Notes: generated by a model not told the origin, from the sequence alone. 64,000 bases of DNA from Pedobacter nutrimenti (GCF_003208655.1 NZ_QKLU01000008.1:273706-337705); one strand, 5' to 3'; numbered from the stretch's first letter, positions 1 to 8,051 are shown. Made by a program: numbers and translations.

Positions 1-71
1 TTTCAAGGGTATTGTTCCGCGACATGGCTTTAGCAGGAAAAATTCCTGGAGTAAGAAAAGCCAGCTGGTAA
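1..71 (+). CDS. rpsN: 30S ribosomal protein S14, C-terminal end (partial)
   Basis: Only the last 22 codons are present. Read from base 3 they give a tail containing FRDMALAGKIPGVRKASW and a TAA at 69-71, which is the usual C terminus of bacterial S14 (small-subunit head, 16S rRNA binding). Its place directly before rpsH is the normal spc-operon order, which supports the call despite the short fragment. The rest of the gene lies upstream of the window. Confidence 0.9.
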   Translation, partial: SRVLFRDMALAGKIPGVRKASW

Positions 72-81
72 AACCGTATTT

Positions 82-120
82 ACGTTAGAGCAACTCTGCC
101 CATAGCAGAGGCTCTAACGT
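82..120 (+). promoter_or_regulatory. strong hairpin in the rpsN-rpsH spacer
   Basis: A 10-bp perfect outer stem (acgttagagc at 82-91 with gctctaacgt at 111-120) is stacked on a 6-bp inner stem (94-99 with 105-110), with a two-A bulge at 92-93 and a 5-nt loop. A second hairpin, ttccga/tcggaa, lies at 157-173. Together they make the 129-nt spacer before rpsH highly structured. No T-tract follows, so it is not a plain terminator. A cis-regulatory or RNA-processing role is inferred. Confidence 0.55.
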
Positions 121-200
121 TATTGCGTAAAATAAGTATTAACCGATGGAAGGTCGTTCCGAATGGGTCGGAAAGGAAACCACTATCACAACTACATAAA

Positions 201-599
201 ATGAATACAGATCCAATAGCAGATTATCTTACAAGAGTAAGAAATGCCATTAAGGCAAATCACAGAATTGTAGAAATTCCTGCATCAAATCTTAAAAAGG
301 AAATTACGAAAGTACTTTTTGACAAAGGTTACATCGCAAACTACAAGTTTGAAGACACGAATACTCAAGGCGTGATTAAAATCGCACTTAAGTATAACGC
401 CATTACTAAAATTCCTGCAATCCGTACCTTAGTACGTATCAGTAAACCAGGTTTAAGGCAATATGCTGGTGTTGAAAATATGCCAAGAGTATTAAATGGT
501 TTGGGTATCGCTATCTTATCTACTTCTAAAGGTGTAATGACCGATAAAGAAGCAGCCAAGTTGAACATTGGTGGCGAAGTTTTGTGTCACGTTTATTAA
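201..599 (+). CDS. rpsH: 30S ribosomal protein S8
   Basis: 132 aa, the normal S8 length. The N terminus MNTDPIADYLTRVRNA and the C-terminal stretch with LSTSKGVMTDKEA and GGEVLCHVY are typical. S8 binds helix 21 of 16S rRNA in the platform and in E. coli represses its own operon. An in-frame extension to 123 exists, but it runs through the structured spacer and has no S8 character, so the ATG at 201 is chosen. Second gene of the spc cluster here, 18 nt before rplF. Confidence 0.96.
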   Translation: MNTDPIADYLTRVRNAIKANHRIVEIPASNLKKEITKVLFDKGYIANYKFEDTNTQGVIKIALKYNAITKIPAIRTLVRISKPGLRQYAGVENMPRVLNGLGIAILSTSKGVMTDKEAAKLNIGGEVLCHVY

Positions 600-617
600 T
601 TAAAGGAGGATAGCAAA

Positions 618-1175
618 ATGTCAAGAATAGGAAAAGCCCCGATTAATATCCCAGCAGGTGTAACAATTACCGTATCTAAGGATAACGTTGTAACTGTTAA
701 AGGTCCAAAAGGAGAATTAACACAAGCAGTTGATTCAGATATCACTGTAAGCCAGGAAGATGGTGTACTGACTGTACAACGTCCTACAGAGCAAAAAAGA
801 CACAAAGCATTGCACGGTTTATACCGTTCACTGTTAAACAATATGGTTGTTGGTGTAACAGAAGGTTATAAATTAGAGCAAGAATTAGTAGGTGTTGGTT
901 ACCGTGCTACAAACACAGGTAATACACTTGATCTTGTTTTAGGTTATTCTCACCACTATGTTTTCCAATTACCGGTAGAGATTAAAGTAACAACAACTTC
1001 TGAGAAAGGTCAGACTCCTAAAATCATTTTGGAGAGTATTGATAAACAACTGATCGGTCAGGTAGCAGCGAAAATCCGCTCATTACGTGCACCAGAGCCA
1101 TATAAAGGTAAAGGTATCAAGTTTGTTGGCGAAGTGTTAAGAAGAAAAGCAGGTAAATCAGCTTCTAAAAAATAA
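618..1175 (+). CDS. rplF: 50S ribosomal protein L6
   Basis: 185 aa, full length for L6. It starts MSRIGKAPINIPAGVTI and ends with the family signature PEPYKGKGIKFVGEVLRRKAGK. L6 sits near the GTPase-associated centre of the large subunit. The start is preceded by a strong Shine-Dalgarno sequence AAAGGAGGA at 602-610 with 7-nt spacing. That is noteworthy because many Bacteroidota mRNAs lack one. It is separated from rplR by 5 nt. Confidence 0.97.
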   Translation: MSRIGKAPINIPAGVTITVSKDNVVTVKGPKGELTQAVDSDITVSQEDGVLTVQRPTEQKRHKALHGLYRSLLNNMVVGVTEGYKLEQELVGVGYRATNTGNTLDLVLGYSHHYVFQLPVEIKVTTTSEKGQTPKIILESIDKQLIGQVAAKIRSLRAPEPYKGKGIKFVGEVLRRKAGKSASKK

Positions 1176-1180
1176 TCATC

Positions 1181-1534
1181 ATGGCAGGGAAAAAATTATC
1201 TCGTAGAGATCGTATAAAAAAAGGAATCAGAAAAAGATTAACAGGTTCCGAAAACCGTCCACGTTTATCGGTTTATAGAAGCAATAAAGGGATTTATGCT
1301 CAAATCATTAACGATGTAACCGGTAACACATTGGTGTCAGCATCATCTTTATCCAAAGATTTTTCTGGTAACGGTAACAAATCAGAGCAATCTGTAGCTG
1401 TAGGTAAACTGGTAGCGGAAAAAGCAATTGCAGCTGGTATTAAAGAAGTTGTTTTCGATAGAAATGGCTACTTATACCACGGACGCGTAAAATCGTTGGC
1501 AGAAGGTGCCCGCGAAGCTGGTTTAGTATTTTAA
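1181..1534 (+). CDS. rplR: 50S ribosomal protein L18
   Basis: 117 aa. The basic N terminus (RRDRIKKGIRKRLTG), the motif RPRLSVYRSNKGIYAQIIND and the C terminus VVFDRNGYLYHGRVKSLAEG are characteristic of L18, which binds 5S rRNA in the central protuberance. It starts 5 nt after rplF and is followed 18 nt later by rpsE, so it is clearly cotranscribed. No unusual feature is seen. Confidence 0.97.
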   Translation: MAGKKLSRRDRIKKGIRKRLTGSENRPRLSVYRSNKGIYAQIINDVTGNTLVSASSLSKDFSGNGNKSEQSVAVGKLVAEKAIAAGIKEVVFDRNGYLYHGRVKSLAEGAREAGLVF

Positions 1535-1552
1535 TCTGAAAATAGGATAAGA

Positions 1553-2071
1553 ATGTCAACTATCAATATAAAAAGAGTTAAGACTAGCGAGATCGAATTA
1601 AAAGATCGTTTAGTTAGCATACAGCGTGTTGCCAAAGTAACCAAAGGCGGACGTACTTTCAGCTTCTCAGCTATCGTAGTTGTTGGAGATGAAAACGGAA
1701 TCGTTGGTTATGGTTTAGGTAAGGCGAAAGAGGTAACTGAAGCCATTGCTAAAGGCATCGATGATGCTAAAAAGAATTTGGTAAAAGTTCCTTTGCTGAA
1801 AGGTACTGTTCCTCACGAGCAGATCGGTAAATTTTCAGGTGGTTTTGTATTAATCAAACCAGCTGCAGTAGGTACCGGTGTAATTGCTGGTGGTGCGATG
1901 CGTGCCGTATTAGAGAGTGCAGGGGTACATAACGTATTGGCAAAATCAAAAGGTTCTTCTAACCCGCACAACGTGGTTAAAGCGACTGTTGATGCATTGA
2001 CCAAAATGCGCGATGCTTACACTGTAGCTCAGCACAGGGGTGTAGATTTAAATAAAGTTTTTAACGGATAA
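1553..2071 (+). CDS. rpsE: 30S ribosomal protein S5
   Basis: 172 aa. The N-terminal double-stranded RNA-binding-like domain includes LKDRLVSIQRVAKVTKGGR and GDENGIVGYGLGKAKEV. The C-terminal domain includes the S5 signature around GTGVIAGGAMRAVLESAGV and GSSNPHNVVKAT. S5 lies at the mRNA entry side and affects decoding fidelity. It is separated from rpmD by 4 nt. Confidence 0.97.
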   Translation: MSTINIKRVKTSEIELKDRLVSIQRVAKVTKGGRTFSFSAIVVVGDENGIVGYGLGKAKEVTEAIAKGIDDAKKNLVKVPLLKGTVPHEQIGKFSGGFVLIKPAAVGTGVIAGGAMRAVLESAGVHNVLAKSKGSSNPHNVVKATVDALTKMRDAYTVAQHRGVDLNKVFNG

Positions 2072-2075
2072 TATT

Positions 2076-2255
2076 ATGGCGAAGATCAAAATAACCCAGG
2101 TAAAAAGCATTATCGACAGAAGCGAACGCCAAAAGAGAACAATGCAGGCTTTAGGTTTAACAAAATTAAACCAAAGCGTAGAGGTTGAAGCAACAGCTGC
2201 CATTATAGGTATGGTTAGAAAGGTAAATCACCTGGTAGCTATAGAGAGTTTATAA
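2076..2255 (+). CDS. rpmD: 50S ribosomal protein L30
   Basis: 59 aa, read directly from the sequence. It begins MAKIKITQVKSIIDRSERQK and ends with GMVRKVNHLVAIESL, with the central ALGLTKLNQSVE typical of L30. It begins 4 nt after rpsE, in the expected spc-operon slot. An untranslated spacer of 110 nt with two hairpins separates it from rplO, which is unusual for this otherwise tight cluster. Confidence 0.95.
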   Translation: MAKIKITQVKSIIDRSERQKRTMQALGLTKLNQSVEVEATAAIIGMVRKVNHLVAIESL

Positions 2256-2257
2256 TT

Positions 2258-2349
2258 ATAAAGGTTGTTTAAAATATAATATATTTATATTTTGCAACCT
2301 TTATTATATGTTTAACCGTTGTCCCTGATTAGTGAAAGCGAAGGGCAAC
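2258..2349 (+). promoter_or_regulatory. two hairpins between rpmD and rplO
   Basis: The first hairpin spans 2258-2304: outer stem ataaaggttg/caacctttat with an inner aaaatata/tatatttt stem. The second spans 2318-2349: gttg-t-ccc pairs with gggcaac with one bulged T and a 17-nt loop. It ends 16 nt before the rplO start codon. Neither ends in a T-tract. They could tune translation or processing of the downstream mRNA; that role is inference. Confidence 0.4.
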
Positions 2350-2365
2350 ACAATAAGTTTCAAAA

Positions 2366-2812
2366 ATGAACTTAAGTAATTTAAAACCTGCATCAGGTTC
2401 TACTAAAAATAGTAAAAGAATTGGTCGTGGTACTGGTTCTGGTCGTGGTGGTACTTCCACTCGTGGTCATAAAGGTGCCGGATCTCGTTCAGGTCATTCC
2501 ACTAAAGTTGGATTTGAAGGTGGTCAGATGCCTTTACAGCGCCGTGTGCCTAAAGTAGGTTTCAAACCAATTAACCGTGTGGAATACGTAGGCGTCAACT
2601 TAGACGTTTTACAAGGTTTGGCTGAAAAATTTAACTTAACTAGCATAGATTTTACTACCTTGCAACAACATGGGTTGGCATCTAAAAATGACTTAGTAAA
2701 AGTTTTAGGTCGTGGTGAGGTTAAATCTAAATTAGAGGTTAAAGCACATGCTTTTTCTGCAACCGCACAAAAAGCTATTGAGGCTGCTGGTGGCTCAATC
2801 GAAAAATTGTAA
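2366..2812 (+). CDS. rplO: 50S ribosomal protein L15
   Basis: 148 aa. It starts MNLSNLKPASGSTKNSKRIG, followed by the Gly/Arg-rich extension (GRGTGSGRGGTSTRGHKGAG) that threads into 23S rRNA. The C-terminal globular part ends AIEAAGGSIEKL. L15 binds late in large-subunit assembly. It is separated from secY by only 3 nt, the conserved rplO-secY pairing. Confidence 0.97.
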   Translation: MNLSNLKPASGSTKNSKRIGRGTGSGRGGTSTRGHKGAGSRSGHSTKVGFEGGQMPLQRRVPKVGFKPINRVEYVGVNLDVLQGLAEKFNLTSIDFTTLQQHGLASKNDLVKVLGRGEVKSKLEVKAHAFSATAQKAIEAAGGSIEKL

Positions 2813-2815
2813 TTA

Positions 2816-4153
2816 ATGAAGAAGCTGTTTACTACTTTAAGTAATATTTGGAAAATTCAAGAATTGAAAGAGCGTATATTATTTACGCTCATCATTCTTT
2901 TGGTTTATAGATTTGTTTCACACGTGGTTCTTCCAGGTGTGGATGCAACTGCCTTAGGCAATAATGAAAAATCAGGTCTTTTAGGTCTATTGGATATGTT
3001 TGCCGGCGGATCTTTCTCTCGGGTCTCGATCTTAGCCTTGGGTGTTATGCCTTATATTTCTGCGTCCATTGTAGTTCAGTTATTAGGAATTGCTGTCCCT
3101 TCTTTCCAGAAAATGCAAAAAGAAGGAGAAAGCGGCAGGAACAAATTAAATCAGATTACCAGGTATTTGACCGTGGCCATTACTGCAGTTCAGGCAGTAG
3201 GTTATGTGAAAACACAGGTGCCAACTGAAGCCATTATCATCAACCATACGCTTTTCTTTGTGGTCTCTACTTTCGTTCTTTCTGCAGGTACATTATTTGT
3301 CATGTGGTTGGGAGAGAAGATTACAGATAAAGGTATTGGTAACGGTATTTCACTGATCATTATGGTTGGTATTATAGCCCGTTTACCGATTGCTTTGCAA
3401 CAAGAGATCAGCTCACGTCTTGTTGGTGAGGGTGGTGGACTAATTGCCCTGGTACTGGAAATCGCTGCCTTATTTGGTGTTGTGATGTTTACGATCATGA
3501 TTGTACAAGGTGTACGTAAAGTGCCGGTACAGTATGCAAAACGTATTGTAGGCAACAGACAATTCGGCGGTGTAAGACAATACATCCCATTGAAGGTAAA
3601 TGCTGCTGGTGTAATGCCGATCATTTTTGCTCAGGCACTGATGTTCATACCTGCAACTTTAACACAGTTTTTCCCTTCTTTGCAAAATTCATGGTTAATC
3701 CAGTTCAGTGATTATACTTCACTGGCCTATAGCTTAACATTCGCATTTTTAATTATTGCATTTACGTTTTTCTATACGGCAATTACAGTTAATCCGACTC
3801 AAATGTCTGATGATATGAAGAAAAATGGTGGTTTCATTCCTGGTATTAAGCCAGGTCTGTCAACTTCATCATTTATTGATGATGTGATTTCCAAGATCAC
3901 CTTCCCGGGTGCAATCTTCCTGGCAATCATTGCTATTTTGCCTTCTATCGCAGTTAAATTTGGTATTAAATCTGAATTTGCACACTTCTACGGAGGTACC
4001 TCATTATTGATCCTGGTAGGGGTTGTTTTGGATACGCTGCAGCAGGTGGAGAGTTATTTGTTAATGCGTCACTATGATGGTTTGATGAAAACCGGAAGAG
4101 TAACTGGTCGTACAGGTATTCCTGCTGCCAGCGGTAGTAACGCAGTGATTTAA
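2816..4153 (+). CDS. secY: preprotein translocase subunit SecY
   Basis: 445 aa inner-membrane channel protein of the SecYEG complex with about ten hydrophobic segments. Recognisable elements are the early plug region (LLDMFAGGSFSRVSILALGVMP), the cytosolic loop with GVRKVPVQYAKR used for SecA/ribosome contact, and the late NGGFIPGIKPG segment. It exports signal-peptide proteins, of which this window encodes many. It lies in the conserved spot after rplO and 8 nt before map. Confidence 0.97.
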   Translation: MKKLFTTLSNIWKIQELKERILFTLIILLVYRFVSHVVLPGVDATALGNNEKSGLLGLLDMFAGGSFSRVSILALGVMPYISASIVVQLLGIAVPSFQKMQKEGESGRNKLNQITRYLTVAITAVQAVGYVKTQVPTEAIIINHTLFFVVSTFVLSAGTLFVMWLGEKITDKGIGNGISLIIMVGIIARLPIALQQEISSRLVGEGGGLIALVLEIAALFGVVMFTIMIVQGVRKVPVQYAKRIVGNRQFGGVRQYIPLKVNAAGVMPIIFAQALMFIPATLTQFFPSLQNSWLIQFSDYTSLAYSLTFAFLIIAFTFFYTAITVNPTQMSDDMKKNGGFIPGIKPGLSTSSFIDDVISKITFPGAIFLAIIAILPSIAVKFGIKSEFAHFYGGTSLLILVGVVLDTLQQVESYLLMRHYDGLMKTGRVTGRTGIPAASGSNAVI

Positions 4154-4161
4154 GATTAAGG

Positions 4162-4950
4162 ATGTCGAAGATTTATTATAAGTCTGCGGAAGAAATCGAA
4201 CTCATCAGAGAGAGTTCCTTACTGGTTTCCAAAACCCTGGCCGAAATTGCCAAAGTGATTGGACCTGGAATGACAACGATGAGCTTAAATAATTTAGGAG
4301 AAACCTTTATAAGAGACAATGGAGGAATACCTGCATTTTTGAATTATAATGGTTTCCCTTATTCTTTATGTATCTCTCCAAACGATCAGGTTGTCCATGG
4401 TTTTCCAAGTGATTATGTGATACAGGAGGGAGATTTAATTTCTGTAGATTGCGGGGTCATTAAAAATGATTTTTTTGGTGATTCAGCTTATACATTCGCG
4501 ATTGGTGAAATTGATGCTGAAAAGCAGAAGCTGATAGATATTACAAAACAATGTCTGGATGCCGGGGTAGAAAAAGCAGTGGTCGGATCCCGTATTGGGG
4601 ATGTGGGTTATGCGGTTCAAAAGCTGGCAGAAGACAATGGTTTTGGTGTGGTTAGGGAATTGGTAGGACATGGGGTTGGTAAACAGCTGCATGAAAAACC
4701 AGAGGTTCCTAATTACGGTAAACGTGGTAGTGGGATTAAGTTAGAGGAAGGTATGGTAATTGCCATAGAACCAATGATTAATGCTGGTACCGCTAATATT
4801 AAATTTTGGTCAGATGGTTGGACTGTTACCAGTAAGGACAACAGGCCATCGGCACATTTTGAACATACAGTTGCCGTCAAAAAGGGGAAAGCAGATGTTT
4901 TATCGACCTTTTCACTTATTGAAGAAGTTTTAAATAAAAAAAGTAAATAA
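4162..4950 (+). CDS. map: type I methionine aminopeptidase
   Basis: 262 aa, pita-bread fold. It removes N-terminal Met from nascent proteins. The five metal ligands are visible: D96 (SVDCG), D107 (FGDSAYTF), H170 (GHGVG), E203 (IEPM) and E234 (FEHTV), with substrate-contacting H79 in VVHGFP. Its location between secY and infA is common in Bacteroidota and Firmicutes. The first ATG is used because it directly follows secY and gives the usual length. Confidence 0.96.
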   Translation: MSKIYYKSAEEIELIRESSLLVSKTLAEIAKVIGPGMTTMSLNNLGETFIRDNGGIPAFLNYNGFPYSLCISPNDQVVHGFPSDYVIQEGDLISVDCGVIKNDFFGDSAYTFAIGEIDAEKQKLIDITKQCLDAGVEKAVVGSRIGDVGYAVQKLAEDNGFGVVRELVGHGVGKQLHEKPEVPNYGKRGSGIKLEEGMVIAIEPMINAGTANIKFWSDGWTVTSKDNRPSAHFEHTVAVKKGKADVLSTFSLIEEVLNKKSK

Positions 4951-4965
4951 TTAAAATTTTTTATT

Positions 4966-4973
4966 TAATTTTG
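4966..4973 (+). promoter_or_regulatory. putative -7 promoter element before infA
   Basis: TAATTTTG matches the Bacteroidota -7 consensus TAnnTTTG and lies 44 nt before the infA start in the only sizeable gap between map and infA. No clear TTG is present about 20 nt upstream. It may let infA onward be transcribed separately from the spc part. Confidence 0.35.
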
Positions 4974-5017
4974 CAACCCTGTTTAATAGCAGCTAATTAA
5001 GTAAAAATCAAGATTAT

Positions 5018-5236
5018 ATGGCTAAACAAGCCTCAATTGAACAAGACGGTGTAATAAGAGAAGCATTATCAAATGCAATGTTTCGGGTTGAACTTGAAAA
5101 CGGGCATGAGATAATAGCACATATTTCGGGAAAAATGAGGATGCACTACATCAAAATTTTGCCCGGAGATAAAGTAAAATTAGAGATGTCGCCTTACGAT
5201 TTATCAAAAGGCAGGATTACTTATAGATATAAATAA
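5018..5236 (+). CDS. infA: translation initiation factor IF-1
   Basis: 72 aa, the exact usual size. It is a single OB-fold (S1-like) protein: MAKQASIEQDGVIREALSNA at the start, then FRVELENGHEIIAHISGKMR and LPGDKVKLEMSPYDLSKGRI. IF-1 occupies the ribosomal A site during initiation. It is followed by rpmJ after a single nucleotide. Confidence 0.97.
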   Translation: MAKQASIEQDGVIREALSNAMFRVELENGHEIIAHISGKMRMHYIKILPGDKVKLEMSPYDLSKGRITYRYK

Positions 5237-5237
5237 A

Positions 5238-5354
5238 ATGAAAGTTAGGTCATCAATTAAAAAACGTAGCGCGGATTGCAAGGTTATTCGTCGTAAAGGT
5301 AAACTTTACGTTATCAACAAGAAAAACCCTAAGTACAAGCAACGTCAGGGATAA
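5238..5354 (+). CDS. rpmJ: 50S ribosomal protein L36 (zinc-less form)
   Basis: 38 aa, read directly: it begins MKVRSSIKKRSADCKVIRRK and ends NPKYKQRQG. The fold-defining basic residues are kept, but three of the four zinc ligands of classical L36 are replaced: Ser11, Lys27 and Tyr32 for Cys, Cys and His. Only Cys14 remains. This is the 'C-minus' type known for several ribosomal proteins. It starts 1 nt after infA, which supports translational coupling. Confidence 0.94.
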   Translation: MKVRSSIKKRSADCKVIRRKGKLYVINKKNPKYKQRQG

Positions 5355-5436
5355 GAAATTATTGAAGTATGATTGGATTGAATGTACAGGTTACTCAATC
5401 TGTCGTTTAATCAAATAATCAACATTAGTATAAAAT

Positions 5437-5814
5437 ATGGCAAGGATATCAGGTATAGATTTACCAAGAAACAAAAGAGGCGAAATTGGATTAACTTACA
5501 TCTATGGTGTAGGTAGATCAACTGCTCAACGTATATTAACGGAAGCAGGTATCGATTTAAGCAAAAAAGTACAGGACTGGTCTGATGATGAGTTATCAGC
5601 AATCCGTACCATCATCAACGACCAGATCAAAGTAGAAGGTGCTTTGCGTTCTGAAGTTCAGTTGAATATTAAACGTTTAATGGATATCGGCTGTTACCGC
5701 GGTTTACGTCACAGAAAAGGATTGCCGGTACGTGGTCAGCGTACTAAAAACAATTCTCGTACTCGTAAAGGCAAGAGAAAAACAGTTGCTAACAAGAAAA
5801 AAGCTACTAAATAA
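5437..5814 (+). CDS. rpsM: 30S ribosomal protein S13
   Basis: 125 aa. MARISGIDLPRNKRGEIGLT opens the protein. The helix-turn-helix region YGVGRSTAQRILTEAGID and the C-terminal RGLRHRKGLPVRGQRTKNNS segment, which reaches tRNA in the P site, are typical of S13. The tail is Lys-rich. It starts the rpsM-rpsK-rpsD-rpoA-rplQ alpha cluster, 82 nt after rpmJ. Confidence 0.97.
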   Translation: MARISGIDLPRNKRGEIGLTYIYGVGRSTAQRILTEAGIDLSKKVQDWSDDELSAIRTIINDQIKVEGALRSEVQLNIKRLMDIGCYRGLRHRKGLPVRGQRTKNNSRTRKGKRKTVANKKKATK

Positions 5815-5832
5815 TAGTAGTATCGTATAATT

Positions 5833-6222
5833 ATGGCTAAAAGTAAAAAAGTAACCAAAAAGCGTATTGTTGTGATTGAGCCTGTTGGTCAGGCACACAT
5901 CAATGCTACTTTTAACAATATCATTGTTACCTTAACAAATAACAACGGTCAAACTATTTCATGGTCTTCAGCAGGTAAAATGGGATTCAAGGGTTCTAAA
6001 AAGAACACTCCTTATGCTGCCGGACAAGCTGCATCTGATTGCGGTAAAGTAGCATTTGACTTAGGTCTGCGTAAAGTAGAGGTATTTGTAAAAGGTCCGG
6101 GTTCAGGTCGTGAGTCTGCAATCAGAACATTGCAGGTAGCAGGTCTTGAAGTAACCTCGATCAAAGATATTACCCCACTTCCTCACAACGGTTGTCGTCC
6201 ACCGAAAAAGAGAAGAGTTTAA
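5833..6222 (+). CDS. rpsK: 30S ribosomal protein S11
   Basis: 129 aa. It contains HINATFNNIIVTLTNNNGQT and the strongly conserved platform segments GFKGSKKNTPYAAGQAASD and VKGPGSGRESAIRTLQ, ending PHNGCRPPKKRRV. S11 contacts the decoding-region platform and the E-site mRNA. It is 18 nt after rpsM and cotranscribed with rpsD. Confidence 0.97.
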   Translation: MAKSKKVTKKRIVVIEPVGQAHINATFNNIIVTLTNNNGQTISWSSAGKMGFKGSKKNTPYAAGQAASDCGKVAFDLGLRKVEVFVKGPGSGRESAIRTLQVAGLEVTSIKDITPLPHNGCRPPKKRRV

Positions 6223-6287
6223 TTTATTAATTTTTAAAGCTAAGAGTCTGCAGCTACAGGTTGCATGATACTTTAAAACAAAAAGAA

Positions 6288-6896
6288 ATGGCAAGATATA
6301 CAGGACCAAAATCCAAAATCGCGCGTAAATTCAGAGAGCCAATTTTCGGCCCTGATAAAGTATTAGATAGAAAAAATTATCCTCCTGGACAGCATGGTGC
6401 TTCCAAAAGAAGAGGTAAACAATCAGAGTACGCTGTACAGTTAATGGAAAAACAGAAAGTGAAATATACTTATGGTGTATTAGAGCGTCAGTTCCGTAAC
6501 TTGTTTACAAAAGCGTCATCACGTCAGGGCATTACCGGTGATAACTTATTGCAATTATTAGAAGCCCGTTTAGATAATACTGTATACAGATTAGGTATTG
6601 CAACTACACGTTCAGCTGCACGTCAGTTAGTTAGCCATAAACACGTAACAGTGAATGGTGAAGTGGTCAATATTCCTTCTTATCAGTTAAAGGCAGGTGA
6701 TGTTATTGCAGTTCGCGAGAAATCAAAAACATTAGAAGCAATCACGAACTCTGTTGCTGGTAGAACAATCAATAAATTCAATTGGTTGGATTGGGATGCA
6801 AGAGAACTTACTGGTAAGTTCCTGGCTTATCCAAACCGCGATGAGATTCCGGAAAATATAAAAGAGAACCTTATAGTAGAGTTATACTCTAAGTAA
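6288..6896 (+). CDS. rpsD: 30S ribosomal protein S4
   Basis: 202 aa from the ATG at 6288 (MARYTGPKSKIARKFREPI). An upstream in-frame ATG at 6261 would add nine residues with no family support. The S4 RNA-binding domain is visible around LEARLDNTVYRLGIATTRSA and RQLVSHKHVTVNGEVVNIPS. S4 nucleates small-subunit assembly and in some bacteria represses its operon. A terminator-like hairpin follows the stop. Confidence 0.96.
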   Translation: MARYTGPKSKIARKFREPIFGPDKVLDRKNYPPGQHGASKRRGKQSEYAVQLMEKQKVKYTYGVLERQFRNLFTKASSRQGITGDNLLQLLEARLDNTVYRLGIATTRSAARQLVSHKHVTVNGEVVNIPSYQLKAGDVIAVREKSKTLEAITNSVAGRTINKFNWLDWDARELTGKFLAYPNRDEIPENIKENLIVELYSK

Positions 6897-6903
6897 TCAT
6901 CTT

Positions 6904-6936
6904 AATTAACTGCCTTCGGGCAGTTAATTTTTTTTG
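6904..6936 (+). terminator. terminator-like hairpin between rpsD and rpoA
   Basis: An 11-bp perfect stem (aattaactgcc with ggcagttaatt) closed by a stable TTCG tetraloop is followed by six or more T residues. It looks fully intrinsic, yet it sits inside the alpha operon just before rpoA, so it probably attenuates rather than ends transcription. Confidence 0.75.
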
Positions 6937-6974
6937 CGTTACAAAAATTTAATAACGATCTAAAAACATTATAA

Positions 6975-7967
6975 ATGGCAATTTTAGCATTTCAGAAACC
7001 CGATAAGGTAATCATGCAGAAATCAACTGATTTCGATGGTACATTTGAATTTCGTCCTTTAGAGCCCGGTTTCGGTGTAACAATAGGTAATGCCTTAAGA
7101 AGAATTTTATTGTCTTCATTAGAAGGTTATGCCATTACCAGTATTCGTTTTTCAGGCGTATCCCATGAGTTTTCTACGATCAAAGGTGTTGTTGAAGACT
7201 TAACCGAAATCATCCTTAACCTGAAACAAGTACGTTTTAAGAAAGTTGGTGATGCAGGTGATGCAGAAAAAGTTTTCATCATAGTAAGTGGTCAAGATCA
7301 GTTTAAAGCTGGTGACGTAACCAAATTCTCCAGTAATTTTGAAGTGTTGAATCCTGATTTAGTGATTTGCAACATGGAAAAATCGGTGACTTTAGAGGTG
7401 GAACTGACCATCAATAAAGGACGTGGTTATGTTCCTGCAGAAGAGAATAAAATCAATGATGCTGTTGTTGGTGTGATCGCAATTGATTCGATCTATACTC
7501 CAATGAAAAATGTGAAATACACGATTGAAAATTATCGTGTTGAACAGAAAACAGATTATGAGAAGTTAATCCTTGATATTTCTACTGATGGATCTATTCA
7601 TCCGGAAGAAGCATTGAAAGAAGCAGCTAAAATTCTGATCCAGCACTTTATGTTGTTCTCTGATGAGAACCTGGTATTGGAATCTCAAGCAAAAGAAGAG
7701 ACTAAAGAGGTTGATGAGGAAATCCTGCATATGCGTAAGATCCTTAAAACTGAGTTGGTTGATCTGGATCTTTCAGTTCGTGCATTAAACTGCCTGAAAG
7801 CAGCTGATATCCGCACGCTTGCTGATCTGGTATCTTATGATGTGGCTGATATGCTGAAATTCAGAAACTTTGGTAAAAAGTCTTTAACTGAAATTCAGGA
7901 ACTGGTTAAATCTAAAAGCTTGTCTTTTGGTATGAACCTGTCTAAATTCAAATTGGACGAAGAATAA
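6975..7967 (+). CDS. rpoA: DNA-directed RNA polymerase subunit alpha
   Basis: 330 aa. The N-terminal dimerisation/assembly domain (about residues 1-230) shows FRPLEPGFGVTIGNALRRIL and GRGYVPAEEN. A linker leads to the C-terminal domain (about 255-330) with LDLSVRALNCLKAADIRTLA and FRNFGKKSLTEIQELV, the helix-hairpin-helix part that contacts UP-element DNA and activators. It lies between rpsD and rplQ, the standard place, but behind an intrinsic-terminator-like hairpin. Confidence 0.97.
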   Translation: MAILAFQKPDKVIMQKSTDFDGTFEFRPLEPGFGVTIGNALRRILLSSLEGYAITSIRFSGVSHEFSTIKGVVEDLTEIILNLKQVRFKKVGDAGDAEKVFIIVSGQDQFKAGDVTKFSSNFEVLNPDLVICNMEKSVTLEVELTINKGRGYVPAEENKINDAVVGVIAIDSIYTPMKNVKYTIENYRVEQKTDYEKLILDISTDGSIHPEEALKEAAKILIQHFMLFSDENLVLESQAKEETKEVDEEILHMRKILKTELVDLDLSVRALNCLKAADIRTLADLVSYDVADMLKFRNFGKKSLTEIQELVKSKSLSFGMNLSKFKLDEE

Positions 7968-8051
7968 AAAACAACAAATAACATATTGTTAATCGTGTGT
8001 AATTCCCTCAGATTGATCACAACGAGACGGTACACAAGAATAAATTAAAAA

